Of a DNA stretch of 64,000 bases, positions 8,040 through 16,507 are shown in pieces. Source of the stretch: an uncultured Alphaproteobacteria bacterium (GTDB lineage: Bacteria > Pseudomonadota > Alphaproteobacteria > Micropepsales > Micropepsaceae). The translations under genes and the position numbers were made by a program. Location: NCBI GenBank assembly GCA_902826695.1, contig CADEFU010000008.1:1-64000 (forward strand), given 5' to 3'. The stretch's first letter is position 1, and each line of letters starts with the position of its first letter. Below the pieces are notes generated by a model, which worked only from the letters and a program-made list of their open reading frames with translations, was not told the DNA's origin and did no database searches.

Positions 8040-9803
8040 ATGTCAGCGGACGCCGATCAACTGATCGACCTCATCGACGTGAAGGAGCGTTTGCGCCGAT
8101 TGTCCAAGGCGGAGCGGCAGGCGTTGGTGCTCGACCCGGCGGCGTTAGCGCGCGGCTATCACCGGCTGCGCGAGACGGCGCCGCGGCGGGCCCAAGGCTA
8201 TCTCTCGAAGAACCGCACCGGCGTGACGGCGAGTGGGGCTGCGAGCAATCGCATCGAGGAGCATTTGGCGGTGGCGCTGTTCAACCGCGGCGCGCTCATG
8301 CTGCCGGAAGAACCGCTGACGCTTCTCGACTATCAGTTCCCGTTGAAAGGGGTGCGGGCGGACAGCGGCGTCGGCAAGATCGATCTGTTGGGGCTTCGGC
8401 GCGACGGCTCGCTTGCGATTTTTGAGTTGAAGGTTGCGGACAATGCGGAAGACCGGCGCATCGCGTTGCTGGAAGGCTTGATCTATGCGGCGATTGTGGA
8501 GGCGAACATCGACGCGATCGCGGCGGAGTTTCGCGCGGGCTGCGGCCGGGAGATTGCGCGCGTCCGGCCGCATATCGTGATCGCGGCGCCGCCCGGTTAT
8601 TGGGCGAACGAAAAGCCGTTCCCCGATCTCGGCGCGTTTCACCGCTTGGTGCGCGAGACGGCGGTGGCCGTGGAGACGCCGATCCTCATCTGCCGCGTGG
8701 ACGATGCGGACGCTCTCGAGCTTGGGTTGAACGGGCGGCCGCCGCTGGTGCGGGGCCACGCGTACCTGTCGCCTGTCGCGGAACGCGCGCCGCATCGCGT
8801 GCCGCCGTCGTCGCCGGCGTACGACCTTTATCTGCAGGAGCAGGCGCGGCGCTTTTGGTCATACCGGCGCGCGGCGTTTGCGGGTGACGATTATCTCTTC
8901 GAGCCCGGCGCCGAAGGCGGCGTGCGGCCGCCCGTGTTTCGGCCCGAGCACGCCGCGCGCAATTTGATCGTGCCGCCAAGGGCGGACGACGTGGCGGCGT
9001 CGATCGTGTCTGCGATTCCGCCCGCGGCGCGGCATAGGCATTTTGCCTCGATGCGCAGTTCGCAAGCCCTGGCGCAATCCGTGTTTGGCGCGCTGTCCGC
9101 GCTCGGCCGATTGGACGTGCTGGCCGGGATCGAAGCGGAGGATGGCTATCCCGCGTTCTTCGCCGCAGCCGACGGCTTTGCCATGGCGTTCGAGCAGACC
9201 GTGGCGACGTTGGGCGAACTGCCCGGCCGGGAGACCTCTGTGGACGTGATGCTCTCCGGCCCTGCGCGCGTGGCCGTGGAAGTGAAGCTGGCGGAGAACG
9301 GGTTCGGCCGGTGTTCGCGGCCCGACATCAAGCCGGAGGCTGCGAATTTCACGCGCGACCATTGCGACGGCAGCTACACCCGGCAGCGCGAGCGCGCGAC
9401 GCGGTGCAGTTTGAGCGAGCGCGGGATCGGATACTGGCGGCATGTGCCGCAGCTGTTCGACTGGCCGGCGGAGGTGGACCACAGCCCCTGTCCGCTGGAC
9501 CTGACCTATCAGCTGGCGCGAAACGTGATGGCCGCTTGCGTGCGCGCGGATGGGGCGATCGAGACGCAGCGCGCGCACGCGCTTCTCGTCTATGACGCGC
9601 AAAACCCGGCGTTCCGGCCGGGCGGCGTGGCGGACGCGCAGTGGTGGGTGGCGGTACGCGCGCTGTGCCATCCGCGGCTGCTGCGCCGCGTGTCGTGGCA
9701 GCGGGTTGCGGCGCGGTTGGCGGAGGTTGGCGGGTTGCACTGGCAGGTTCGGGCGCTGGAGGAGAAGTATTCGATAGGGAAGTCTGCGGCTGCTTCCAGA
9801 TGA
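8040..9803 (+). CDS. Protein with two PD-(D/E)XK-like nuclease cores (PGN_0703-like)
   Basis: A 587-residue protein at the left edge of the defence island. Near the N-terminus, an acidic helix (RIEEHLAVAL, 71-80) is followed by GKIDLLG (D115) and LAIFELKVA (E129, K131), the D...E-x-K pattern of PD-(D/E)XK nucleases. A second core lies at 400-420: SVDVML (D402) then VAVEVKLAE (E414, K416). The C-terminal part, with RAHALLVYDAQNPAFRPGG, resembles as I recall it the PGN_0703-type putative restriction endonucleases. The start at 8040 was chosen over an upstream non-ATG start because the additional residues look non-coding. It is likely a restriction nuclease. Which core is active, or whether both are, is open. 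Confidence 0.7.
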   Translation: MSADADQLIDLIDVKERLRRLSKAERQALVLDPAALARGYHRLRETAPRRAQGYLSKNRTGVTASGAASNRIEEHLAVALFNRGALMLPEEPLTLLDYQFPLKGVRADSGVGKIDLLGLRRDGSLAIFELKVADNAEDRRIALLEGLIYAAIVEANIDAIAAEFRAGCGREIARVRPHIVIAAPPGYWANEKPFPDLGAFHRLVRETAVAVETPILICRVDDADALELGLNGRPPLVRGHAYLSPVAERAPHRVPPSSPAYDLYLQEQARRFWSYRRAAFAGDDYLFEPGAEGGVRPPVFRPEHAARNLIVPPRADDVAASIVSAIPPAARHRHFASMRSSQALAQSVFGALSALGRLDVLAGIEAEDGYPAFFAAADGFAMAFEQTVATLGELPGRETSVDVMLSGPARVAVEVKLAENGFGRCSRPDIKPEAANFTRDHCDGSYTRQRERATRCSLSERGIGYWRHVPQLFDWPAEVDHSPCPLDLTYQLARNVMAACVRADGAIETQRAHALLVYDAQNPAFRPGGVADAQWWVAVRALCHPRLLRRVSWQRVAARLAEVGGLHWQVRALEEKYSIGKSAAASR

Positions 9804-9901
9804 CGTCGCGGTGACGAGATGGGCAAAGAGGAGGGCATCTTTGAAAACCGAATGACGCGCGAGCGCAACTCATTGTCTTATGTGCGGAGGCCTAATCGTC
9901 G

Positions 9902-10348
9902 ATGGATCAGCTAAGCGCCGCCAAACGCTCGCGCCTTATGTCGAGAGTTCGCTCGCGCGATACAGAACCTGAGGTGGCGGTTCGGAAGACCGCGCATCGG
10001 CTTGGCTTGCGGTATTCGTTGCACCGTAGCGATCTGCCCGGCAAACCAGACATCGTCTTTAGTAGCCGAAATGTTGTCATCTTCGTTCATGGTTGTTTCT
10101 GGCACAAGCACTCCAAATGCAAGCGCGCAACCCTACCGAAGACCAGGCGAGCTTTCTGGAATGCGAAGCTCGCGCGCAACGTTGAGCGCGACGCGGCAAC
10201 AGTTCGCGCGCTGAGAGCGTTGGGTTGGAGGGTTTTCGTTGTCTGGTCCTGTCAGGTCAAGGAGCCTGCTTTGACGCGGCGACTTCGGCGCATTTTTGGT
10301 CTGCGAATCGGGAAAGCAACGCATTGCGCAAAGATAGCTAGTAGCTAA
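9902..10348 (+). CDS. vsr: Very short patch repair endonuclease Vsr
   Basis: A 148-residue Vsr-family endonuclease, which nicks 5' of the T in T:G mismatches produced by deamination of 5-methylcytosine. Diagnostic features are the opening R-S-R-L-M-S-R-V-R-S-R-D-T-E-P-E segment, GLRYSLHRSDLPGKPDIVF with the metal-binding Asp, VIFVHGCFWHKH with the zinc ligand residues, and WNAKLARNVERD. Vsr normally accompanies a cytosine-5 methyltransferase; here the methyltransferase is at 16508-17569, at the far end of the same island. The stop overlaps the stop of the convergent Z1 gene by four bases. Confidence 0.95.
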   Translation: MDQLSAAKRSRLMSRVRSRDTEPEVAVRKTAHRLGLRYSLHRSDLPGKPDIVFSSRNVVIFVHGCFWHKHSKCKRATLPKTRRAFWNAKLARNVERDAATVRALRALGWRVFVVWSCQVKEPALTRRLRRIFGLRIGKATHCAKIASS

Positions 10349-13185
10349 GCGTCAACTACGGCTTCTGGTGGTGCGTCTGCGCGGCGCACCGTGAAGGAAA
10401 GCGGTGTGCGGATATCATTATACGGAAACAGTAGCGTGAAGGCCATGGTCGGTACGTCGCGTGGGCCAAAGGCCTCCTGATCAGTTACCGCATAAAACAT
10501 CAATACACCACGACGGCGGCCGGTAAGCGTCGTCAGTTCCGGGTTCGCGGCAGCAAGGCTTTCTTGACCAGAGATGTGGCGCGCGAACTTTCGATGAATC
10601 GGATCATTGTATGTGTTGAAGCGATGCTCCTGCTCGACGTGGCGGGAGCGGTAGACGATGTCGAAGTCGGCGCCAGCGAGTTCGAACAAACCTTTGCGAC
10701 GCTCCGGTTTGATCCTCGGGCCAAGCAATAGCCAATCTGCTATTTGTGGATCGCCAGCATGCCCCTTCAAGAATTCGATCTGCAGCGCCATAGGATTGCC
10801 TAGTTTGCTCTCCTTCGTGTTGGGATTGAACCAGCGGTAGCGTTCAAGGAGCTTGATGATCTCCGCAGAACTGAGAGGCAAGGTAAGTGCGCGCATCGAA
10901 TGTTCGGCGGATTCAAGGTTGACGGCGGTTGCTGACTTGCCGGCGACGATGGAGCGCATCAGCATGATATTCTCATGCATGCGTTCAGAGCTAGTCGGCG
11001 CAAAGGTTGATTCAGCCAAGGTGCCGCCAAAATTACGCGAGATCAGCTTCGCGTTGCGCATCTTGTTGGCGGCGGTTGGTCGCAGCATGTGTTGGGGCAC
11101 GAGTGGCGCGATTTTGGCGGGCGTAATCTGCTGCCTCATGTCGGCATAGCGTTGCAGCTCTTGGCGAAAATACTCCTCGTCGCGGCAAATTGCGCCGAAT
11201 GCCTCATAGAGGTTGATACGTCGCTTACCTTTTCCGACAGGCTCGCTAGTGCCGATGAACAGTCGGACTAAATCACGATAGCCCCGACGAAAGCCAAACC
11301 AACGGCCCATCTGCATAAGCGTATCGCCCGCGCCTGCGCGGCGGCGATAATAACTAATGGTCAGTCCTTCCACCGTGTAGCCGCGCGAAAGTTTGGCGCC
11401 GCCGACAAGAATCTTCCATACTGAGCGCTTCTGGAAATCCGGTGTGTCTTTCTTGTTTTCGGTGTTCAAGACCAGAACCGCGTCGTGGGCTTCGCCAATC
11501 TTTTGTAGGCATTCGCCAAGGGCTTCTTCGAGCTCTTCGAAGTTTTTTGGGAAGGGAAGGCCGTCGCCGCGCTCGGCGTGAACACGCCGATAGTCATCTT
11601 CGAAGAGGCGATGAAGTCGGTCGAGTCCCTCACCACCGTCATAACCCGCGCGCGCGTAAGTTTCTCGTACCGTGCGTGCGAGAACTGTGTGATCGTCTTG
11701 GAACTGCGACAGGTGTGCGAGCATGGTGTGATGGCGGAACTTCAGTGCGGAATCGCTTGCCGCTCTGTAAAGCTTAAGCGCACCAGACAGGACGAAGGCA
11801 TCAATAGCCTTCGGCAAATTGTCTTGAACGTCATCGCCCCCTTCTACGCCACGGACGTAGTCGCGTTCGTTTGGGCCTGGTTCGCCAATTGGTGCTTCGA
11901 GATCGTAGAAGTCCGACACGCCCATATAATCTGCCGGACGTGGTAGCGAGATCAGAAAATCCTTCGGGAAAATGTCGGCATCGTCGGACGGGTCGATAAA
12001 GACGTTTGCGAAGGGCGTTGCGGTATAGCCGACATACTGTGCGCGCGGCAGCATGGCCAATAACTGGACGATTGCGTTGTTGGTGGCGGTGCGCTCGTCC
12101 GTGTCGAGCGGGCGAACATTTATTGAAGCTTGGTCGGATTCGTCGTCGATGATTAGTGAAGGAATATCCGAAAGTGGGACGCTTATTCCCTCACGCTCGA
12201 CATCGTGGAGGTCTTTTAAGAGCTTTTGTAGTACGCCGCTGTGTTTCTTTACGACTGCGATAAGGGTCTTGGTGCGCTGCAGGTTGCCGCGATCCCAGAA
12301 CGGCTTGGATGGATCGGGAGCCCTAAGCTCAAGCGCGGCTCGGCCGTACGCCAAGCTCTCATAGTCGTTTAGCGAGCCGGTTAGCCGATAGAAGTCAAAT
12401 GCACCTAGCTGACTGGGTCGTGCGCCATGCACGACGAATTCATCGTAGTCGGGATCAGTCTTGTATTCTACGCCAAGCAGTTCGCGCCCAATTAGCTCTT
12501 TGTCGAGTCGTCGTTGCGTTTGCGTGCGCAAAACATCCAACATGCCGCCCAGCACGATGATTAGTTTGTAACCGGCATCAGCTGCCTTAGCGATGACGCC
12601 GGTGAAGTTTGCCGTCTTACCGCTTTGAACATAGCCAACTACCAGGCCCTTCGATTGATAGGCTGCCTCTGCCGAGGGGTTGGCAAGCCTCTCAATGATG
12701 CTCTTGGTGCTTTCATCGAGTTCGATCAGGCTAGATTCGTGCCATCCTTGCTTGGCCAACTGTCGCCGATAACGCGACCAGTAGAAATTGTTAGCAGCAA
12801 TAATCTTTTCATCATACCACGGCGTATGTTCGTCTGCGATGACAGTGGCTCTGCCGACTTGATGAAACTGAAGTCTCTCGTCGCAGAAGTCGATCCAGTC
12901 TTGGTCGAAACCCAAACTCGCGTAGATCGCAGCGCGTCGCGCGGCTGTGTTGGGTGGGTTGACGGCCCATTCGGCGGTTTCATTATCCCACTGGGCAAGT
13001 TGGCGGCGCAGCAAACTCAAAGTGGGGTCGCCCGGATCGGCGGCTTTTAGGAAATTGAGTAGCAAACTGGGTGTGAACTCGCCGGGCCCCTGCCAATAGT
13101 CCTGCGCGTGGTAGGCAAGCGCTCGCGAAAGATTGCGTGGGCCTGCGACCATGCCAGAGAGGGCGGCATAGAGAAGTTCGAACAT
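10345..13185 (-). CDS. Z1 domain ATPase/helicase-like protein of restriction system
   Basis: A 946-residue Z1-family protein. Z1 proteins are superfamily-2-like ATPases found next to restriction-modification genes. The P-loop GYVQSGKT is at residues 184-191, a DEAD-box-like IIDDES at 345-350, YTATPFAN (motif III-like) at 387-394, and the conserved GGAKLSRGYTVEGLT and QMGRWFGFRRGY (motif VI-like arginines) near 595-636. It lies four bases after the DUF4420 gene, so these two and the GHKL ATPase form one operon. It probably remodels or translocates on DNA to bring the partner nuclease into action. Base composition is visibly less GC-rich than the flanking housekeeping genes, which suggests acquisition by transfer. 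Confidence 0.93.
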   Translation of the reverse strand: MFELLYAALSGMVAGPRNLSRALAYHAQDYWQGPGEFTPSLLLNFLKAADPGDPTLSLLRRQLAQWDNETAEWAVNPPNTAARRAAIYASLGFDQDWIDFCDERLQFHQVGRATVIADEHTPWYDEKIIAANNFYWSRYRRQLAKQGWHESSLIELDESTKSIIERLANPSAEAAYQSKGLVVGYVQSGKTANFTGVIAKAADAGYKLIIVLGGMLDVLRTQTQRRLDKELIGRELLGVEYKTDPDYDEFVVHGARPSQLGAFDFYRLTGSLNDYESLAYGRAALELRAPDPSKPFWDRGNLQRTKTLIAVVKKHSGVLQKLLKDLHDVEREGISVPLSDIPSLIIDDESDQASINVRPLDTDERTATNNAIVQLLAMLPRAQYVGYTATPFANVFIDPSDDADIFPKDFLISLPRPADYMGVSDFYDLEAPIGEPGPNERDYVRGVEGGDDVQDNLPKAIDAFVLSGALKLYRAASDSALKFRHHTMLAHLSQFQDDHTVLARTVRETYARAGYDGGEGLDRLHRLFEDDYRRVHAERGDGLPFPKNFEELEEALGECLQKIGEAHDAVLVLNTENKKDTPDFQKRSVWKILVGGAKLSRGYTVEGLTISYYRRRAGAGDTLMQMGRWFGFRRGYRDLVRLFIGTSEPVGKGKRRINLYEAFGAICRDEEYFRQELQRYADMRQQITPAKIAPLVPQHMLRPTAANKMRNAKLISRNFGGTLAESTFAPTSSERMHENIMLMRSIVAGKSATAVNLESAEHSMRALTLPLSSAEIIKLLERYRWFNPNTKESKLGNPMALQIEFLKGHAGDPQIADWLLLGPRIKPERRKGLFELAGADFDIVYRSRHVEQEHRFNTYNDPIHRKFARHISGQESLAAANPELTTLTGRRRGVLMFYAVTDQEAFGPRDVPTMAFTLLFPYNDIRTPLSFTVRRADAPPEAVVDA

Positions 13186-13189
13186 GATC

Positions 13190-14197
13190 CTAATCCTTGG
13201 GCAGGGTTACGACAAACATGTCCTCGAGCTGAGCACCGGTGCAGACTCGCCCTAAGCCTTCGACATCGATTGCATAAACAATGTGCCCCAAGCGCTCCGA
13301 TGGGAAGTCCGCGGCCAGCGTCGCAAGTGAGTTTCGGGTAATGCGTGGCACCCCAGGAGCGACTTCGATAAGCCTCGGCTCGGTTCTCAGCCGCCACCGC
13401 GTCGGATAAAGCTGAGCGTCGGCGCTTGACCATCCGACACGCTCGAGAAGGGAGTTTAACCTTTCGCGCGCACCTGCGACTGTCGCCATGAGTTGTTCCG
13501 AACGGGCAACTGTCTCACCGAGTGTTGAGCCGCCCGCACCCGCTGCAGCTAGTTGCAGCGACAGCAGGAAAAGCGTGCAGCCGGTGCTCGGCTCCAACTG
13601 CGTTGCACCGTTGATAAGATGGATACGGCGTGTGCCTCCGGTCGTCTTCACTTCAAGCTCGATGTTGCCAAAACGGAAGTCGTGAGCTTGTTGTGTTGGG
13701 CCGATCCATGCATCAAGCGCTTCAGCTGGCGCCCGTTGGGCAAGTTGTTCCAGGCACCAGAGCTCGCCAAAAAGACCGGCTTGGGTTTCGATAGACATGA
13801 GTGGTTTCCGGGACAGAAGCGATTGCCAGCGCGCTACCGCTTCGGCCAAGGCAATGCGCTCTTGACGCCCCTCACAGATCACTGCCGATACTACCTCAGC
13901 GACAAGGCCGAAAAAGTTCGCAAAAAGGGGGCGTGACGAAGTCGAAACTTCGATCATCCGCCTGCCTTCGATTATTCGCAGTGCCACGTCTATCTCGGCC
14001 GTTATCGGCGTGGGAACCGCGTCGCTTTCCGTGGCGAAACGTGCGCCTAGTTTTGTCGCACCAGACTCGACGAAGAGGCCGACAAAAGGTGCAGGTCGCA
14101 CCACGTAGGTGTGAGGCACGCCCCCTACTACATAATCGCGTTCGAACTCGGCCCAGTCTGGTAGAAGGAGGCGCGGTGTCTGTGAAGCACTGCTCAT
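13190..14197 (-). CDS. DUF4420 PD-(D/E)XK motif protein (putative restriction nuclease)
   Basis: A 335-residue DUF4420 protein. GLFGELWCLEQL at 141-152 supplies the leading Glu, HDFRFGNIELEVKTT supplies D173, E182 and K184, and GTRRIHLINGATQLEP follows as in this family. The catalytic residues are all present, so it is a good candidate for the cleaving subunit. Its ATG overlaps the stop of the upstream GHKL ATPase gene (14194-14197), and the Z1 gene starts four bases after its stop. The fixed order ATPase, DUF4420, Z1 indicates stoichiometric synthesis and probably a complex. Confidence 0.9.
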   Translation of the reverse strand: MSSASQTPRLLLPDWAEFERDYVVGGVPHTYVVRPAPFVGLFVESGATKLGARFATESDAVPTPITAEIDVALRIIEGRRMIEVSTSSRPLFANFFGLVAEVVSAVICEGRQERIALAEAVARWQSLLSRKPLMSIETQAGLFGELWCLEQLAQRAPAEALDAWIGPTQQAHDFRFGNIELEVKTTGGTRRIHLINGATQLEPSTGCTLFLLSLQLAAAGAGGSTLGETVARSEQLMATVAGARERLNSLLERVGWSSADAQLYPTRWRLRTEPRLIEVAPGVPRITRNSLATLAADFPSERLGHIVYAIDVEGLGRVCTGAQLEDMFVVTLPKD

Positions 14198-15690
14198 GGT
14201 TGTCGCCCTTTCACCACTTCGAGCAAAAGTGCGTTGATTTGGCGAATTTCCTCGCGCCTTTTAGGTGAGGTGCGGGTGCGCTCAAAATCGTTCTGTAGTA
14301 GTAGGAAAAGTAGCATCTTTACGATTGGAGCGTCTGCTCCTGACGCAGGATCTGCACCTAGGATCGCCTGGCGATGCAAGCGATTGAGGACGACTCGGCT
14401 TTGCGTCAAGTCAAGCTGGAAGACAAGTTCCTCATCGAGCGGCTCCCAGGCGAAGTTGATTTCTTCGGTTGGCTTATCCCCAGCCAGCTTTTGGGCAGCG
14501 AGCCGGCGCACGCGTGCGGGAACGCCCTCTCCTGGTACCGAGATAGTGCGTGATGTTTCCACGTCGCGTTTACGAACTGCCCGCAAGTAGTGGCGCGCAG
14601 CATCGAGATAACCTTCGAAGTTAAGTGTGCCGTCGCTGGCCTGCAAAAATGCCTGCGCTTGTGCTGCCGACACCTGGAGCGAAGATTTTTTGACGTCGAC
14701 GTTGAGTCCAGTGGCGGGTAATTCGACGCTTACACGTGCCAGCGCAAGTTCCGGATCGGGATCGTTGCGGACTACCCCATTCCAGTCACCGCCCTGAATG
14801 AGACGATCATTCCGGTAGAAATAGAACCCTTGAAACTCACTGCCGCGCTTGCCACCAAGTAGAAAGTTGTCCGAAGCAGCGCCATCCGGCCAAATATGAC
14901 AAACCAGGCTGAGGTCGCCGACATTCGGCAAATTTGTCCTCAGGATCTTTGGAAAACCATCGACTCCCGATTGGGCATAGCCGAACGGATCGAGCGCTCG
15001 CACCTTTCGCGGCATCGCCAAACTGCGTTGTTCATGGCGGACAATGAGTGAGATTGTGAGCGCGCCACTTTGTAAGAATCGATGGAAGGTTAGTCCCAGG
15101 TGTGCGTCGAGACGTGCCATAATCGCTTGCAGGAAGCGGTCTAGATCGTGCCCTTCTTCTCCGACGGCCAGACGTTCAAGCCGCTCCCACAGAACGAGTG
15201 TGCCCGAGGCGGGCGCGCCGCTTCGGAAGCACAATTTATCGAACGCGACATTGCATTGGTTTGGATCAAGTATGTCGCAGTTCCAATCGTTGTCGATTGA
15301 TTCCACCGACCATCGGCCTCCTACCGTTTGACCGTTGCGTCGGCTGATTACAGAAAGCGTTCGGCATTGGCTGAAGGACGCCGATTTCAATCCCGTTCCG
15401 TATGCGCCCAGTTCTTGCGGCGCGTGGTCGAGCCGTCCGGCAAATTGCATGCCTCGGCACAATGCGTCATAGTCCATGCCGCAGCCGTCGTCGGCGATCG
15501 TGACTGCGGTCAACACCGAGTTGTCGCGGTAAAATGCGACCTCGACGTGACGTGCGCCCGCATCGATGGAGTTGTCGATGATGTCGGCCAGCGCTTCGGG
15601 CAATTCATAGCCGATCCGCGACAAAGCGCGCACAGCGCCGCGGCCTTCAGGGGGAAGAGATCGCGAGGCAATTTTGGATAGAGTTAACAC
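14194..15690 (-). CDS. GHKL (MutL/MORC-type) ATPase of restriction system
   Basis: A 498-residue protein with a GHKL (HSP90/MutL/histidine-kinase fold) ATPase domain in the first 180 residues: N box EALADIIDNSIDA (33-44, with Asn40 for Mg), G1 box DDGCGM (67-72) and G2 box LGAYGTGLKSAS (94-105). A MutL S5-like middle region and an uncharacterised C-terminal part follow. The start is GTG at 15690 with GGAGG seven bases upstream. Comparative genomics by Iyer, Abhiman and Aravind described MutL/MORC-like ATPases in restriction-modification operons with Z1 and REase genes, which this arrangement matches. Nucleotide-dependent dimer clamping on DNA is the likely activity. It is first gene of the operon and is divergently arranged with the 235-residue protein gene. 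Confidence 0.92.
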   Translation of the reverse strand: MLTLSKIASRSLPPEGRGAVRALSRIGYELPEALADIIDNSIDAGARHVEVAFYRDNSVLTAVTIADDGCGMDYDALCRGMQFAGRLDHAPQELGAYGTGLKSASFSQCRTLSVISRRNGQTVGGRWSVESIDNDWNCDILDPNQCNVAFDKLCFRSGAPASGTLVLWERLERLAVGEEGHDLDRFLQAIMARLDAHLGLTFHRFLQSGALTISLIVRHEQRSLAMPRKVRALDPFGYAQSGVDGFPKILRTNLPNVGDLSLVCHIWPDGAASDNFLLGGKRGSEFQGFYFYRNDRLIQGGDWNGVVRNDPDPELALARVSVELPATGLNVDVKKSSLQVSAAQAQAFLQASDGTLNFEGYLDAARHYLRAVRKRDVETSRTISVPGEGVPARVRRLAAQKLAGDKPTEEINFAWEPLDEELVFQLDLTQSRVVLNRLHRQAILGADPASGADAPIVKMLLFLLLQNDFERTRTSPKRREEIRQINALLLEVVKGRQP

Positions 15691-15735
15691 GAAGAGCCCT
15701 CCGCAAATCGCCGACCACTTCGGATAAAATAGCGA

Positions 15736-16443
15736 ATGGCAAGACGATCACAACCTGCCGACCCCAAGGATCTCGCACGTACCCTTGAAGTGTTGGTGAA
15801 GCAATTGCACGCTCGTCTCGAAAATCCCGAGATAGGCGAGCGGGTTGCGCACTTGGTTGCCATACACCGGGTGCTCCGCGACCTTGGGGCAGGACTTGCA
15901 GTGGGCCTAAGTGCGGAGCCTTCGACATCGGGGCGCGCGCGTGTGCTGGCGTACCTTCGGCTTCAAGTCGGGCGCATCGTTCATACTGAGGAGTTGATGA
16001 TCGTTGCGGGCATTGGCGACTATGCCCGCCGCATTCGCGAACTCAGGACTCAAGAAGGCTGGCCGATCATTTCAGGAGCAGCGATGCGGGATGTTTCTAA
16101 AGATTTGGTCCGGCGAGGGCGGAGCGCCGAGGCGCCACCGCAAATGGTGGTTGAAGAGTACATACTTGTCGAGGACGCTCGCGACGAGGATGCGATCGCT
16201 CGTTGGCGCCGCGCAGGTGTGCTGCGCGGGCAAAGGCGACCAATCTTGGCTCGCATTACCGACTATCTCGAAGCTGCGGCCGGTAGACGTGTCACTGCTG
16301 AAGAGCTTCGCTATGTCGCCCACGATGAGAGCGACTGGATAGACGCTTTGGCTGCGCTCGCAGACCGGGGGTGTCAAATTCTTGGATACGCCGTCCCCGA
16401 TCCCTCATTGCCCTATGGGATATATGTATTGCCTGTGCGTTGA
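15736..16443 (+). CDS. Unknown protein with duplicated winged-helix-like unit in defence island
   Basis: A 235-residue protein I cannot assign. Residues 67-113 and 169-217 align: Y-L at the same place, then G-R with V soon after, E-E-L, V-A, a helix rich in Ile/Leu/Arg, and G-x-x-I. This looks like two copies of a small helix-turn-helix or winged-helix unit. From memory the first unit plus the VEEYILVEDARDEDAIARW stretch resembles the N-terminal region of some HNH restriction proteins, but no HNH motif is present. Its start is only 45 bp from the divergent ATPase start. A GATAAAAT -10-like box (15723-15730) lies just before the ATG with no Shine-Dalgarno, so a leaderless mRNA is possible. It could be a regulator or a specificity subunit. 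Confidence 0.7.
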   Translation: MARRSQPADPKDLARTLEVLVKQLHARLENPEIGERVAHLVAIHRVLRDLGAGLAVGLSAEPSTSGRARVLAYLRLQVGRIVHTEELMIVAGIGDYARRIRELRTQEGWPIISGAAMRDVSKDLVRRGRSAEAPPQMVVEEYILVEDARDEDAIARWRRAGVLRGQRRPILARITDYLEAAAGRRVTAEELRYVAHDESDWIDALAALADRGCQILGYAVPDPSLPYGIYVLPVR

Positions 16444-16507
16444 CAGTAACGCCGCCGTGGTCGCCCGCATGCGATGCCCCGTCGGCAGGGCTGGATACTC
16501 CTGCGTG

